Below are positions 1-8,403 of a stretch of DNA of 64,000 bases, one piece after another (position 1 is the stretch's first letter; each line of letters begins with the position of its first letter). A model generated the notes under the pieces. It was given only the letters and a program-made list of their open reading frames with translations. It was not told the DNA's origin and did no database searches. The position numbers and the translations under genes were made by a program. This DNA comes from Trichormus variabilis 0441 (lineage in GTDB: Bacteria > Cyanobacteriota > Cyanobacteriia > Cyanobacteriales > Nostocaceae), in the NCBI RefSeq assembly GCF_009856605.1, contig NZ_CP047242.1:2796001-2860000 (forward strand), given 5' to 3'.

Positions 1-1068
1 GGCCAGCAACCCAGTTAAAATCTGGCTCACCATCATTGGCCCTTGGTAAATCCAGCCCGTATAAACTTGAATCAGGCTGGCTCCAGCAGTAATTTTTGCC
101 CAAGCATCTTCAGGGGTAAATATGCCCCCAACTCCAATGATGGGGATTTCTCCCTGGGTTTGCTGCCAAATAAAACGAATGATTTCCGTGGAGCGATCGC
201 GCACTGGCGCACCGCTAATTCCGCCAGCTTCTTCTTGGGGTGCTTTGCCTGTTTGCTCAATCACTTGAGTTTTCAGTCCATCACGGCGAATTGTGGTGTT
301 AGTAGCGATAATCCCTGCTAATTGGTAGGTTTTAGCTAATCCAATAATGTCAGCGATCGCTTCCCATTCTAAATCCGGCGCTATCTTGACAAATATTGGT
401 TTATGTGATTGATTTTCTTTTTGTAAAACATCCAAGATAGAACTGAGCATCGAGGCATCTTGGAGCGATCGCAAACCCGGAGTATTGGGAGAAGACACAT
501 TAACTACAAAATAGTCACCCAATTCCTTGAGTAAGCGAAAACTATTTAAATAATCTTCGGCGGCTGCTTCTAAGGGTGTCACCTTAGATTTACCTAAATT
601 AATACCTATAGGGATAGAAAACAGTCCTTTTTCATCAGCCAAGCGTGTAGCCATCACCGCCGCACCATGATTATTAAAGCCCATGCGGTTAAGAGCCGCT
701 TGATCCAACGGCAGGCGAAACAGACGCGGGGGAGGATTACCGGGTTGTGCGACAAATGTGACTGTTCCTAGTTCCGCAAAGCCAAAACCCAAACTAGACC
801 AAATCCTAGCTGCTACACCATCCTTATCAAAGCCAGCAGCCAAACCCACAGGATTGGGAAACCTTAAGCCAAACAAATTCTGCTCCAGCCGAGAATCTTC
901 TATACACAGTGACTTTTGTAAGATATTTTGCACCCACTTAGTACTTGTGCGATCGCTTGTGTGTGACAGCCAACTCAAACTCCTCATTGTTTGCTGATGC
1001 AACCACTCCGGATCAGCCTTCACCAAATCAAATAAAAGTGGACGAACTGCAAATTTATATATATCCAT
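1..1068 (-). CDS. pyrD: Dihydroorotate dehydrogenase, class 2 (3' end beyond window)
   Basis: Oxidises dihydroorotate to orotate in pyrimidine synthesis, passing electrons to the membrane quinone pool. It reads leftward from an ATG at 1068-1066 ([15 protein letters not shown]...), and 356 codons are present before the window edge. The N-terminal 30 residues form the helical membrane-docking extension typical of class 2 enzymes. They are followed by the FMN-site motif [13 protein letters not shown], the substrate loop [11 protein letters not shown] with the class 2 catalytic serine, KIAPDLEW, and the phosphate-binding [12 protein letters not shown]. Only roughly the last 20-25 residues should be missing. 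No frameshift was seen. It is transcribed away from the GAF-kinase gene to its right. Confidence 0.95.
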   Translation of the reverse strand, partial: MDIYKFAVRPLLFDLVKADPEWLHQQTMRSLSWLSHTSDRTSTKWVQNILQKSLCIEDSRLEQNLFGLRFPNPVGLAAGFDKDGVAARIWSSLGFGFAELGTVTFVAQPGNPPPRLFRLPLDQAALNRMGFNNHGAAVMATRLADEKGLFSIPIGINLGKSKVTPLEAAAEDYLNSFRLLKELGDYFVVNVSSPNTPGLRSLQDASMLSSILDVLQKENQSHKPIFVKIAPDLEWEAIADIIGLAKTYQLAGIIATNTTIRRDGLKTQVIEQTGKAPQEEAGGISGAPVRDRSTEIIRFIWQQTQGEIPIIGVGGIFTPEDAWAKITAGASLIQVYTGWIYQGPMMVSQILTGLLA

Positions 1069-1206
1069 AGTCAAGAGTCAGTTGCCAATAATTTTCTTTT
1101 CCCAGTCCCCAGTCCCCAGTTCCCAGTCCCTTTCATCCCGAAATATCAATCAATACACGTAAAGATATTAGTGTGGGTAATTTGGGCATCTTATATATTA
1201 CAAGTT

Positions 1207-4098
1207 ATGTTGATCAAAAATCAGATGGGGCAGCCACATAAATCAATAGCCGCCGAACAACCAATTCTTGCCTTAGGACGTGTTCTGCAAATCCTCAGGG
1301 AGGAAGATGATGTTGATGTTCTGATTGAAACTACTATTAATTACATTCACCGTGAGTTTAACTACAAGCTGATTTGGATTGCTAGTTACGATCGCCTGAA
1401 ACACACTTTATTTGGTAAAGGGGGTATCGCGCCTGGTAGCGACATTAACTTTTTACGTAGACGGCTGGTTCTACAACCAGGGGATTTATTAGAACAGGTA
1501 GTAATTCAACAGTCTCCCTTAGGGGTTGCAGATATCCGCAACGAAAAACGGGCTGGAGAATGGCGAGAAGTTGGCACAAAATTTAATATCCAAGGAACAA
1601 TCATGCTACCCATGCGTCATAAAAACAGCTGCATGGGATTGCTGTTACTCGGTTCAGAACGTTGGGGTTATTTGCTACCAGAAGATGCTAAAGCTCGTCT
1701 GATGATGGTTTTAGGTGAACTAGCAGCCAGTCTCTATCAACAGGAAATAAGTTTGCAACAAAAGCAAGTCAAGCGTCCTGATGAGCCATTATTACAACTA
1801 CTAGAAAATATCCGTAATCTGAATAATTTAGAGGAAAGGCTAAAGGCGGTAGTAGAAGCTACCCATAGTTTCGTTTCCCCCAGTCGTACAAATATTTACT
1901 GGTTTGAAAGGCAAGGACGCTATTTTTGGTGTCGGATGGGCGATCAATTAGTCAATATTGGTCGGGAAACTAACCGTGAACAGTCAGCCGCAGGGATGAC
2001 GGTGCAAGACTTAAGTGATTTATATTATGCTTTATCGGTTAATAAAATTATTTGGATTGGTGATGCTCGCAGTTCCTTAGAAGGCCAGTTTACAGCTAAA
2101 CTGTTGCAACGTCTGCGGGTGCGATCGCTCTTAGCAGCCCCGATTATTTGGCAGAAAGACCTGTTGGGATTTCTGGCGGTAGAAGGTTATGAACCACGCA
2201 TCTGGACGGAAGCTGATAAAAATTTTGTTCAAGGTGCGGCGGGGTTTCTATCACTGGTAGCACCTAACGACAAAATAGAAAATATTATTAAACAAATTCA
2301 AGAAGATTCCCAGTTAACTAGTGAAGTGGCTCAAAGTATCTACACTTACCAAGACTGGAAGGAAACTTTACGGGTTTGTGCTGCTAAAGTATTACATCGC
2401 TTTAATGCTACTCGTTTTTTACTCTTACATTACGACCCTGACCAGAATAATTATCAAGTTATTTATCAAACTCAGCCCCACCATCGCCGTCCTCTAAGCT
2501 GTAGCTTCGGTTTATTGTCGCAGACTGATAGACAGATGTTGAAAACTGCAAATGCTACAGTGGCAGTAGAAAATGTAGAAGCAGATTTACGGTTTTTTAA
2601 CTGGCGGCCTCTTTTATTAGAGCATGGCGCGCGATCGCTGTTAATTTGCAATTGCACTCAAGATCCGAAAGCAGAAGTATTATTAGTTGTCACCCACACC
2701 AGCCATCGCAGTTGGACGAACCTAGAGAGGGAACTGCTGTGGGTTGTGAGTCAACAAATAGGGGTAGTTGTCAAACAGTGGCGACTACAAAAGAATAACG
2801 AACAACAGCAACAAGTTCTCCAGAGTATCCAAGAATGTCTACAGATTGTAGACGGAACTGAGAGCGAAAACAGCGAAACTGAAAAAAATCATTTGGAATG
2901 TGCAGCACTTAGGCAAATGGCCTCTGTGTTTAACTGCCCTTTGGCACTGTTATTATCTTGGTCACATGGCGAGTCTACAGCAGAAATTATCCCTGGGGTA
3001 ATTCCCGATAATCGATTTGAAGTTGAGGTATCAGCCAAACTTTCCATTCAATATGAAGCTGTAATTCAATGGGCGCTGGTGGAAAATAGTTACTTAAATG
3101 TCAGTGTAGATCATTTACCTCCAGAAACACGCCAATGGTTACATGGTGAGGGGATTGGACAAGTTTTATTAATGGCTTTACGAACTGGAGTTGATCACCA
3201 ACCTACGGGAGTTGTATTGTTGGCAGACCATCGAGAACGCCACTGGCCACAACATCGTCTTGATGCTGGCAAAATTTTAATTGATCAGCTTGCTTGGTTG
3301 CGTCGTCAACAACAAATTAGTCAGCGTCTAGAGTCTACAACCCAGGAGTTGCGCCAACTCAATTGGTACAAACATCGTCGTTTGGAAAGCGTCCAGCGCA
3401 CGACTACAAACTTACTGAAACAAATGTATGATCTGGGCGTTCCTACAAATGATATGGCACATACACGGTATCAAGTTTTACTGAAACAGTTAGACCATAC
3501 ATTTACTTCCATCACCTCAATGGTCAAACTGGAACAATGGCAGTTACATATAAACTGGGAAACTATGCCCATAGCCAGTTTACTCAAGCGATCGCTCGAA
3601 CGCATAGATAAATTAGTTCAAGAACAAAAGTTGTGGATTGGTGTCCACGGTTTGGCACAAGCCCAAACAGAAAAGGAAGTAACCAATAGTGGTGCATTAC
3701 TCAAAGGCGTTTCCACCCCAGCGAATCTATCAACAATGGCGATCGCTGGCGATATTGTAAAATTTGAACTAGTCCTTTACGAATTATTGCTCGCCGCCTG
3801 TCATCGTTCTCCTAACAGCAGCAGAATAGATATTTGGTGTCGTCATATAGATAAGCAATTTTTAGAAGTATCAATTACAGATAACGGTAAAATTCCAGCA
3901 GAATTACTCACAGAGATACAACAGAAAACTCACAACGATATTCTGGCCTTCTGCAATTTTGCTCAATCGCCCAATTTAAATTTGTTAATTTGCCAACAAC
4001 TAATACAGCAACTAGGCGGGGAATTGGATATCTATCAATCAACTGATAATCGAGTCGTTAGCCGCTTAGTGCTGCCATTGGCTGAAATTAGTTCGTAA
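1207..4098 (+). CDS. Multi-GAF sensor protein with degenerate histidine-kinase ATPase domain
   Basis: Cytoplasmic signalling protein of about 963 residues with no membrane segments. Several GAF-like sensory modules fill roughly the first 700 residues; one contains GFLAVEGYEPRIWTEAD, a typical GAF end. A helical linker rich in Gln and Arg follows, with WYKHRRLE as the only place resembling a phospho-acceptor helix. The C-terminal 100 residues are HATPase-like: the D-box ITDNG is intact, but the N-box reads ELLLAACHRSP and the glycine-rich G2 box is replaced by SPNLNLLICQQL. Kinase activity is therefore doubtful and a sensory or scaffolding role is possible. The frame is open from a GTG at 1171; I prefer ATG 1207 (1225 is another option), and no clear ribosome site decides it. 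Confidence 0.8.
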   Translation: MLIKNQMGQPHKSIAAEQPILALGRVLQILREEDDVDVLIETTINYIHREFNYKLIWIASYDRLKHTLFGKGGIAPGSDINFLRRRLVLQPGDLLEQVVIQQSPLGVADIRNEKRAGEWREVGTKFNIQGTIMLPMRHKNSCMGLLLLGSERWGYLLPEDAKARLMMVLGELAASLYQQEISLQQKQVKRPDEPLLQLLENIRNLNNLEERLKAVVEATHSFVSPSRTNIYWFERQGRYFWCRMGDQLVNIGRETNREQSAAGMTVQDLSDLYYALSVNKIIWIGDARSSLEGQFTAKLLQRLRVRSLLAAPIIWQKDLLGFLAVEGYEPRIWTEADKNFVQGAAGFLSLVAPNDKIENIIKQIQEDSQLTSEVAQSIYTYQDWKETLRVCAAKVLHRFNATRFLLLHYDPDQNNYQVIYQTQPHHRRPLSCSFGLLSQTDRQMLKTANATVAVENVEADLRFFNWRPLLLEHGARSLLICNCTQDPKAEVLLVVTHTSHRSWTNLERELLWVVSQQIGVVVKQWRLQKNNEQQQQVLQSIQECLQIVDGTESENSETEKNHLECAALRQMASVFNCPLALLLSWSHGESTAEIIPGVIPDNRFEVEVSAKLSIQYEAVIQWALVENSYLNVSVDHLPPETRQWLHGEGIGQVLLMALRTGVDHQPTGVVLLADHRERHWPQHRLDAGKILIDQLAWLRRQQQISQRLESTTQELRQLNWYKHRRLESVQRTTTNLLKQMYDLGVPTNDMAHTRYQVLLKQLDHTFTSITSMVKLEQWQLHINWETMPIASLLKRSLERIDKLVQEQKLWIGVHGLAQAQTEKEVTNSGALLKGVSTPANLSTMAIAGDIVKFELVLYELLLAACHRSPNSSRIDIWCRHIDKQFLEVSITDNGKIPAELLTEIQQKTHNDILAFCNFAQSPNLNLLICQQLIQQLGGELDIYQSTDNRVVSRLVLPLAEISS

Positions 4099-4103
4099 TT
4101 TTT

Positions 4104-4366
4104 CATTAGGGGTATCAGGGTAGGCTGTTGACTTTGTACCTTTTCAGGTGTTAAAAATTCATGCACAATCCTTTCCTTTCCTGACTGAGTAAAATTCGCA
4201 GTGAGAAAAGTTATTTTTGGCGCTTTTTAAGTAACAAGTGATAATAATGGGTATTTACTCGTTACTCATTTAATTTGCTTCACCAATGAAGACACCAAAA
4301 CTTTATAAATAAAAAATCGGTAAATCTCATCAAAGTCAACAGCCTACCCCTATACCCCTACTAATG
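4104..4366. mobile_element. MITE-like element with 33-36 bp terminal inverted repeats
   Basis: Positions 4104-4136 and 4331-4366 are inverted copies of each other. The inner 18 bases (TAGGCTGTTGACTTTG and neighbours) match exactly, and the outer CATTAG matches the terminal CTAATG; the arms differ by a 3-base insertion and a substitution or two. The 194-bp core has no ORF of note, so there is no transposase. This is the form of a miniature inverted-repeat transposable element. A target duplication is not clear; TA or a short T-rich duplication is possible. The right arm ends on the ATG of the next gene. Confidence 0.7.
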
Positions 4367-4699
4367 TTTAAGGATATTCAAGTTAAGATATACAAATATA
4401 TTGCATTAATACTGCTATTAATTGTCTCAAATGCTGTGGCATTACCTGCTGTAGCTGCCGTATGCCGTAACTATCATGGTCAGCATATTTGTATTGTTAA
4501 CATTAATCGTAGTGCTAAAAATTATTGGGAATACAAGGCAAGTATTACTATTGACGGAGAAAAAAGACCACTAGAAGTCTATAATTGTCGGCACAAGTTT
4601 AAATTGCAACAAGATGGAACTTTAGTGACATTTCAACGCAAAGATCCAGGTGAGTTTATTTGTAGTTTTTTCAAAAACACCTCATATGGAGGAAAATAA
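4364..4699 (+). CDS. Small secreted protein, unknown function
   Basis: A 111-residue protein with an N-terminal signal peptide: a basic start (MFKDIQVKIYKY), a hydrophobic core (IALILLLIVSNAVALPAVAA) and a likely cleavage near AVAA. The mature part of about 80 residues has four or five cysteines (VCRNYHGQHICIV, YNCRHKF, FICSFF), which suggests disulfide bonds in the periplasm. I do not recognise the family. Its start codon ATG 4364 lies inside the right arm of the MITE-like element at 4104-4366, so the promoter must come from that element or from upstream of it. It ends 30 bp before the PadR gene and may be co-transcribed with it. Confidence 0.6.
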   Translation: MFKDIQVKIYKYIALILLLIVSNAVALPAVAAVCRNYHGQHICIVNINRSAKNYWEYKASITIDGEKRPLEVYNCRHKFKLQQDGTLVTFQRKDPGEFICSFFKNTSYGGK

Positions 4700-4729
4700 A
4701 GTTTTTAGGGGTTGCAAAAGTCTGGCTTA

Positions 4730-5032
4730 ATGGATGGACGAGAGTTTTATTCAAGTTTAATTAGGCTTCATATTCTGCATCATGCAGTTCAGGAGCCAGT
4801 TTTTGGGCTAGGTATTATTGAAGAACTGGCACGCCACGGTTATAAACTCAGCGCTGGCACACTGTACCCGATGCTACACGATATGGAACGTAAGGGATAT
4901 TTATATTCTGTTGAGGAGAAAGCCGGGCGGCAAAGTCGTAGACTCTACCAAGCCACGGACTTAGGTAAAATCACTCTAGAGAATGCCAAAGAAAAGGTAC
5001 GGGAATTATTTGGGGAATTGTTGGAGGATTAA
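4730..5032 (+). CDS. PadR-family transcriptional regulator
   Basis: A small winged-helix DNA-binding protein of about 100 residues. The family core is plain: FYSSLIRLHILHHA at the first helix, GLGIIEELARHGYKLSAGTLYPMLHDMERKGYL as the helix-turn-helix with the diagnostic GTLYPxLxxLE-type motif, and a wing ending in SRRLYQATDLGK. A short C-terminal helix (ENAKEKVRELFGELLED) would mediate dimerisation. PadR proteins usually repress a nearby gene, often in response to a small molecule. I chose ATG 4730, which matches the usual family N-terminus; a TTG at 4712 in the same frame would add six residues. The ligand is unknown. Confidence 0.9.
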   Translation: MDGREFYSSLIRLHILHHAVQEPVFGLGIIEELARHGYKLSAGTLYPMLHDMERKGYLYSVEEKAGRQSRRLYQATDLGKITLENAKEKVRELFGELLED

Positions 5033-5091
5033 AATCATCCTGAGTTGCTGTCACTGACGTTGGCACACACCAAACTACTCCCACAAAACTT

Positions 5092-6351
5092 TCAACGTTT
5101 GGCTAATTCTGGAGTTTTCCCCTTCAATCCAATCATTAACTTGAGCATAAATGTTTTTAGCGCGGGTACACTTTGCAAAAACCATAAACCCAAACGACGA
5201 ACAAACACCAAGGGAGGGAATTGGTTAGAAAACATCCGGTCTAACATATCGGTGAACCCTAAAATGGCTAGGTTCTCTTTTTGTCGCCAGCTTTCGTAAC
5301 GTTTCAATACCCGAATGTTGCCAATATCTTCACCAGCTTGATGTGCTTTTTGGATAACTTGGGCTAAAGCGGCGACATCTCGGATACCCAAGTTTAATCC
5401 TTGTCCACCCACAGGATGACAATTATGCGCTGCATCGCCAACTAAAGCTAAACGGGGAAGAACATAACGATCGCTTTGCATGAGTTGTACTTGAAAAACG
5501 AAGCGATCGCCTAACAATTCCAACTTACCCATCTGCTTGCCAAAGCGTTGGCTAAGTTCTTGTAAAAATTCTTCATCATTTAAGGCACACAGGGCTTTTG
5601 CTTCATCGTGGGGAGCTGTCCAAACGATGCGGCAACGGTTCCCTGGTAGAGGTAAAATCGCAAAGGGGCCACTAGGCCAAAATCTTTCGTAAGCTGTATC
5701 GTTGTGGGGTTTTTCTGGCTTGACAAAGGCGACAATGCAGGATTGCCAGTACTTCCAGCCGTGAGTTTTAATCCCCGCCGCTTGACGAATAGGCGATCGC
5801 GATCCATCTGCGGCTACCAGTAATTTGCTACGGATTGTGTTTAATTGATCGGCAATTTTAACAGCGATGACTACTTCATTTTGCTGGTAATTGGTACTCA
5901 CCACCTCAGCCGGACAAAGATATGTCACATTTGGGCAATTCTGCACAAACTCCTGTAGAGGTTCCAGTAACGCTTGATGTTCCGCTACATAACCTAATTC
6001 TGGTGTCCCTAAATCTGTGGTTTCAAACTCCACCACACCAGGATAATCAGCATCAGAAAGGCGGACTTGGCGGTACTTGGCAATCTGAGGCAGAATTTTA
6101 TCCCAAATACCAATTCCTTGGTAAATTAGCGCTGATAGCAGATGAACTGCATAGGCTTGACCTTTGGCTACTGCTGCGGATGAGACTTTAGCCTCGATCA
6201 ACAGTATATTCAAGCCAGAATCTTTTAATGCCGAAGCTAGGGTTAACCCAACAATTCCGCCGCCGACGATGACCAAATCATAGTCGTATTTTCGCAGTTC
6301 TGGCGGTGTCGGTTGAGGAGAAACAGTTTGAGTAATCTGCGTTAGCGCCAT
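5092..6351 (-). CDS. FAD-dependent hydroxylase, UbiH/UbiF/Coq6-type
   Basis: A 419-residue flavoprotein monooxygenase. The dinucleotide-binding fold starts at about residue 25 (YDLVIVGGGIVGLTLASAL). The mid-protein DG motif is LLVAADGSRSPIRQAAGI, and the second FAD motif is LVGDAAHNCHPVGGQGLNLGIRD, the GD...P signature of aromatic-ring hydroxylases. The family hydroxylates quinone precursors; in cyanobacteria a plastoquinone-type or other isoprenoid-aromatic substrate is plausible but not shown by sequence. The gene stands alone, convergent with the PadR gene, with only about 60 bp between their stop codons. Confidence 0.9.
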   Translation of the reverse strand: MALTQITQTVSPQPTPPELRKYDYDLVIVGGGIVGLTLASALKDSGLNILLIEAKVSSAAVAKGQAYAVHLLSALIYQGIGIWDKILPQIAKYRQVRLSDADYPGVVEFETTDLGTPELGYVAEHQALLEPLQEFVQNCPNVTYLCPAEVVSTNYQQNEVVIAVKIADQLNTIRSKLLVAADGSRSPIRQAAGIKTHGWKYWQSCIVAFVKPEKPHNDTAYERFWPSGPFAILPLPGNRCRIVWTAPHDEAKALCALNDEEFLQELSQRFGKQMGKLELLGDRFVFQVQLMQSDRYVLPRLALVGDAAHNCHPVGGQGLNLGIRDVAALAQVIQKAHQAGEDIGNIRVLKRYESWRQKENLAILGFTDMLDRMFSNQFPPLVFVRRLGLWFLQSVPALKTFMLKLMIGLKGKTPELAKR

Positions 6352-6696
6352 TGTTAAGAGAGATTAAGGCATTCTAACTATTATTCTTACGCGATCGCCC
6401 CTGTTTGAGCAAGTTATACCAATTTGAAAAAAGAATGCGACAGATACATAGCCCCAAATGCTTGTCTTGATTCTTAATTGTGAATTTTGCGGAAAGTTGC
6501 GTGCGGGGGTTCCCCCCGTTGAGCAAACTTTCCAAGACGAATTTTGAATTGGTATGGACTGGGAAGAGAAATTTCCATACTTTCGTGGTGTGGATGCGTC
6601 ACCTAGTCTTGTTACGAGAAAAAGCCGGAAGAGCAGCTACTTTCTGTATTAAAATTTTCCTAAATCTCCTCAGGGTAAATGTAATTTCTGCCAACT
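6352..6696. other. Intergenic region between hydroxylase and Rpn gene
   Basis: The gap holds the MITE-like element at 6416-6555. The remaining 140 bp has no credible gene. A 75-codon open frame at 6480-6707 starts inside the repeat and overlaps the downstream gene, so I treat it as chance. Confidence 0.6.
6416..6555. mobile_element. MITE-like element, copy 1 (140 bp, ATACCAATT ends)
   Basis: Begins ATACCAATTTGAAAA and ends TTGAATTGGTAT, giving terminal inverted repeats of at least nine bases. The interior (GAATGCGACAGATA..., GCGGAAAGTTGCG, GGGGGTTCCCCCC, AACTTTCCAAGACGAATTTTG) is nearly identical to 26420-26572. The centre contains short self-complementary stretches (GCGGAAAGTT with AACTTTCC), so the element can fold. 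It has no coding capacity. A TA target duplication would fit but cannot be proved from one site. Confidence 0.75.
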
Positions 6697-7509
6697 GTGA
6701 AAACTGACACCCTTTTTTATAGCCTATTTCAGACTTTCCCCAATGTATTTTTTGAATTAATTGGTCAACCGGAAACTGATACTAGCGGCTATCAATTCAC
6801 ATCCATTGAACTTAAACAACAGTCTTTTCGTCTAGACGGGGTATTTTTACCCATATCTGGCAACCCTAATCAACCAATCTACTTTCTGGAAGTGCAGTTT
6901 CAGAAAGACGAAGCTTTCTACCAGCGAGTTTTTGCCGAAATCTTTCTCTATTTATACCAGTATCAGCCAGCAAATGAATGGCGTGCTGTGGTTATCTTTC
7001 CCAGAAAGAGTGTGGAACCGAAAGAACCTAGACCTTATCGCTTTTTACTCAACAGTTCCCTAATACAACGAGTTTATTTAAATGAACTGGGAAAAACTGA
7101 CAATACCTCAATCGGTGTTGGTATTGTGCAGCTAATTGTGGAAAGCGAAAGTGAAACAGCCGGAAAAGCTAAACAACTAATTGGGCAAGCTAAACAGCAG
7201 TTAACGGATGCGCTTACCCAGCAAGAAATTATAGAATTTATTGAGACAGTAGTAATTTATAAGTTTCCCAGACTTAGCAGGGAAGAGGTAGAAACTATGT
7301 TGGGTTTGGATGCTATTAGGAATACAAAGGTTTATCAAGAGGCAAAAGAGGAAGGTAAACTCGAAGGTAAACTCGAAGGTAAACTGGAGGGTAAGCTTGA
7401 AGCAGTGCCTAAGTTTTTGAAATTGGGATTGAGTGTAGAACAAATCGCTGAGGCTTTGGAATTAGAAGTTGATTTGGTCAGACAAGCCGCAGAACAATCG
7501 TCTTCTTAA
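6697..7509 (+). CDS. Rpn/DUF2887-family PD-(D/E)XK nuclease-like protein
   Basis: A 270-residue member of the Rpn (recombination-promoting nuclease, formerly putative transposase) family common in cyanobacteria. The nuclease core shows LDGVFLP followed by IYFLEVQFQ, that is, D...ExQ as in many Rpn proteins. The middle region is YRFLLNSSLIQRVYLNELG. Next come a helical segment and a short array of (E)GKL repeats at residues 219-235, encoded by four 12-bp units at 7351-7398. A final helix-turn-helix-like tail reads LGLSVEQIAEALELEVDLVRQAAEQ. Start is GTG 6697 (MKTDTLFYSLFQTFP, the usual family N-terminus). Family members act as DNA endonucleases promoting recombination; the role here is unknown. 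Confidence 0.85.
   Translation: MKTDTLFYSLFQTFPNVFFELIGQPETDTSGYQFTSIELKQQSFRLDGVFLPISGNPNQPIYFLEVQFQKDEAFYQRVFAEIFLYLYQYQPANEWRAVVIFPRKSVEPKEPRPYRFLLNSSLIQRVYLNELGKTDNTSIGVGIVQLIVESESETAGKAKQLIGQAKQQLTDALTQQEIIEFIETVVIYKFPRLSREEVETMLGLDAIRNTKVYQEAKEEGKLEGKLEGKLEGKLEAVPKFLKLGLSVEQIAEALELEVDLVRQAAEQSSS
7351..7398 (+). repeat. Four tandem 12-bp units inside the Rpn gene
   Basis: The unit GAAGGTAAACTC is repeated twice exactly, followed by two diverged copies (GAAGGTAAACTG, GAGGGTAAGCTT), encoding EGKL repeats in a charged linker. Copy number in such in-frame repeats often varies between strains of one species. Confidence 0.85.
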
Positions 7510-7563
7510 GGAGTGAGGTATAAAATTTTGATTTCCTACCTTCCCCAGCGATGAGACATTTAT

Positions 7564-8322
7564 CTAGGCGAAACTCACCGCCATAAGATTTTCGGACATT
7601 TCAAAGTTAGATGTCACATTTTGGACATCATCTAACCCTTCTAGAGTATCAATCAATTTGAGCAGCGATCGCGCTTGGTCTGGTTCAGTAACTTCTACAT
7701 TATTACTGGGAATCCAGCGCAACTCGGCATCTGTCACCTTAAAGCCTTGGTCTTTGAGTGTCTGATTGAGAATTTCTAAATTTGCTACTTCTGTAAACAC
7801 CTCGGCTGTCTCATCCTCGGTCATTTCATAAGATTCAGCACCACCCTCTAAGGATGCTTCTAAAAGCTGGTCTTCATCCACAACACCAGAGACAACACAG
7901 ACACCCTTTTGATCAAACATCCAGCTAACGCAGCCAGTTTCACCCAAATTACCACCATTTTTACTAAAAGCTACTCGTAAATCAGCAGCCGTGCGATTGC
8001 GGTTATCAGTCAAAGCTTCAATTAAAATCGCTACACCCCCAGGGCCATAACCTTCGTAACGAATTTCCTCTAAACTAGCGTTATCGCCGCCAAATGTACC
8101 TGCACCTTTAGCGATCGCCCGTTCTATATTATCGTTAGGAATACCAGCCGCTTTTGCTTTATCGATGGCGGTACGGAGTTGAAAATTTCCCGATGGGTCT
8201 GGAATCCCGCTTCTAGCTGCCAAAATAATTGCCCTCGATAGCTGAGTAAAGGTCTTACCCTTCTTGGCATCTACTACCGCTTTTTGGCGCTTAATGTTTG
8301 CCCATTTACTATGTCCTGCCAT
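7564..8322 (-). CDS. YebC/PmpR-family protein (TACO1 homologue)
   Basis: A 252-residue, full-length member of the YebC family. It starts with the invariant MAGHSKWANIKRQKAVVDAKKG and has the family body: DNIERAIAKGAG, EEIRYEGYGPGGVAILIEALTDNRNRT, FSKNGGNLGETGCVSWMFDQKG. YebC proteins were named as transcriptional regulators, and several are now known to act on translation of proline-rich stretches like mitochondrial TACO1; which applies here cannot be read from sequence. Monocistronic, convergent with the Rpn gene. Confidence 0.95.
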   Translation of the reverse strand: MAGHSKWANIKRQKAVVDAKKGKTFTQLSRAIILAARSGIPDPSGNFQLRTAIDKAKAAGIPNDNIERAIAKGAGTFGGDNASLEEIRYEGYGPGGVAILIEALTDNRNRTAADLRVAFSKNGGNLGETGCVSWMFDQKGVCVVSGVVDEDQLLEASLEGGAESYEMTEDETAEVFTEVANLEILNQTLKDQGFKVTDAELRWIPSNNVEVTEPDQARSLLKLIDTLEGLDDVQNVTSNFEMSENLMAVSFA

Positions 8323-8344
8323 AATCTAAAGCTAATAAATCTCT

Positions 8345-8398
8345 CTTCCAAAGTTAATGGTTAATGGTCAATAGTCATTAGTCAATAGTCCCTCACTC
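8345..8398. repeat. Heptameric short repeats (TTAGTCA/ATAGTCA type)
   Basis: A run of degenerate seven-base units (AATGGTC, AATAGTC, ATTAGTC, AATAGTC) just upstream of the binding-protein gene. The same heptamer family recurs at 13613-13640, 30785-30865, 32576-32610 and 47450-47485. These are the short tandemly repeated repetitive sequences known from heterocyst-forming cyanobacteria. Confidence 0.7.
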
Positions 8399-8403
8399 TG
8401 TCC

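Noticed and set aside
6480..6707. 75-codon frame upstream of the Rpn gene
   Set aside because: Begins inside the MITE-like repeat and overlaps the real gene; translation has no recognisable pattern.
6697..7509. Intact transposase gene
   Set aside because: The old label putative transposase applies to the Rpn family, which is nuclease-like and has no inverted-repeat ends here.
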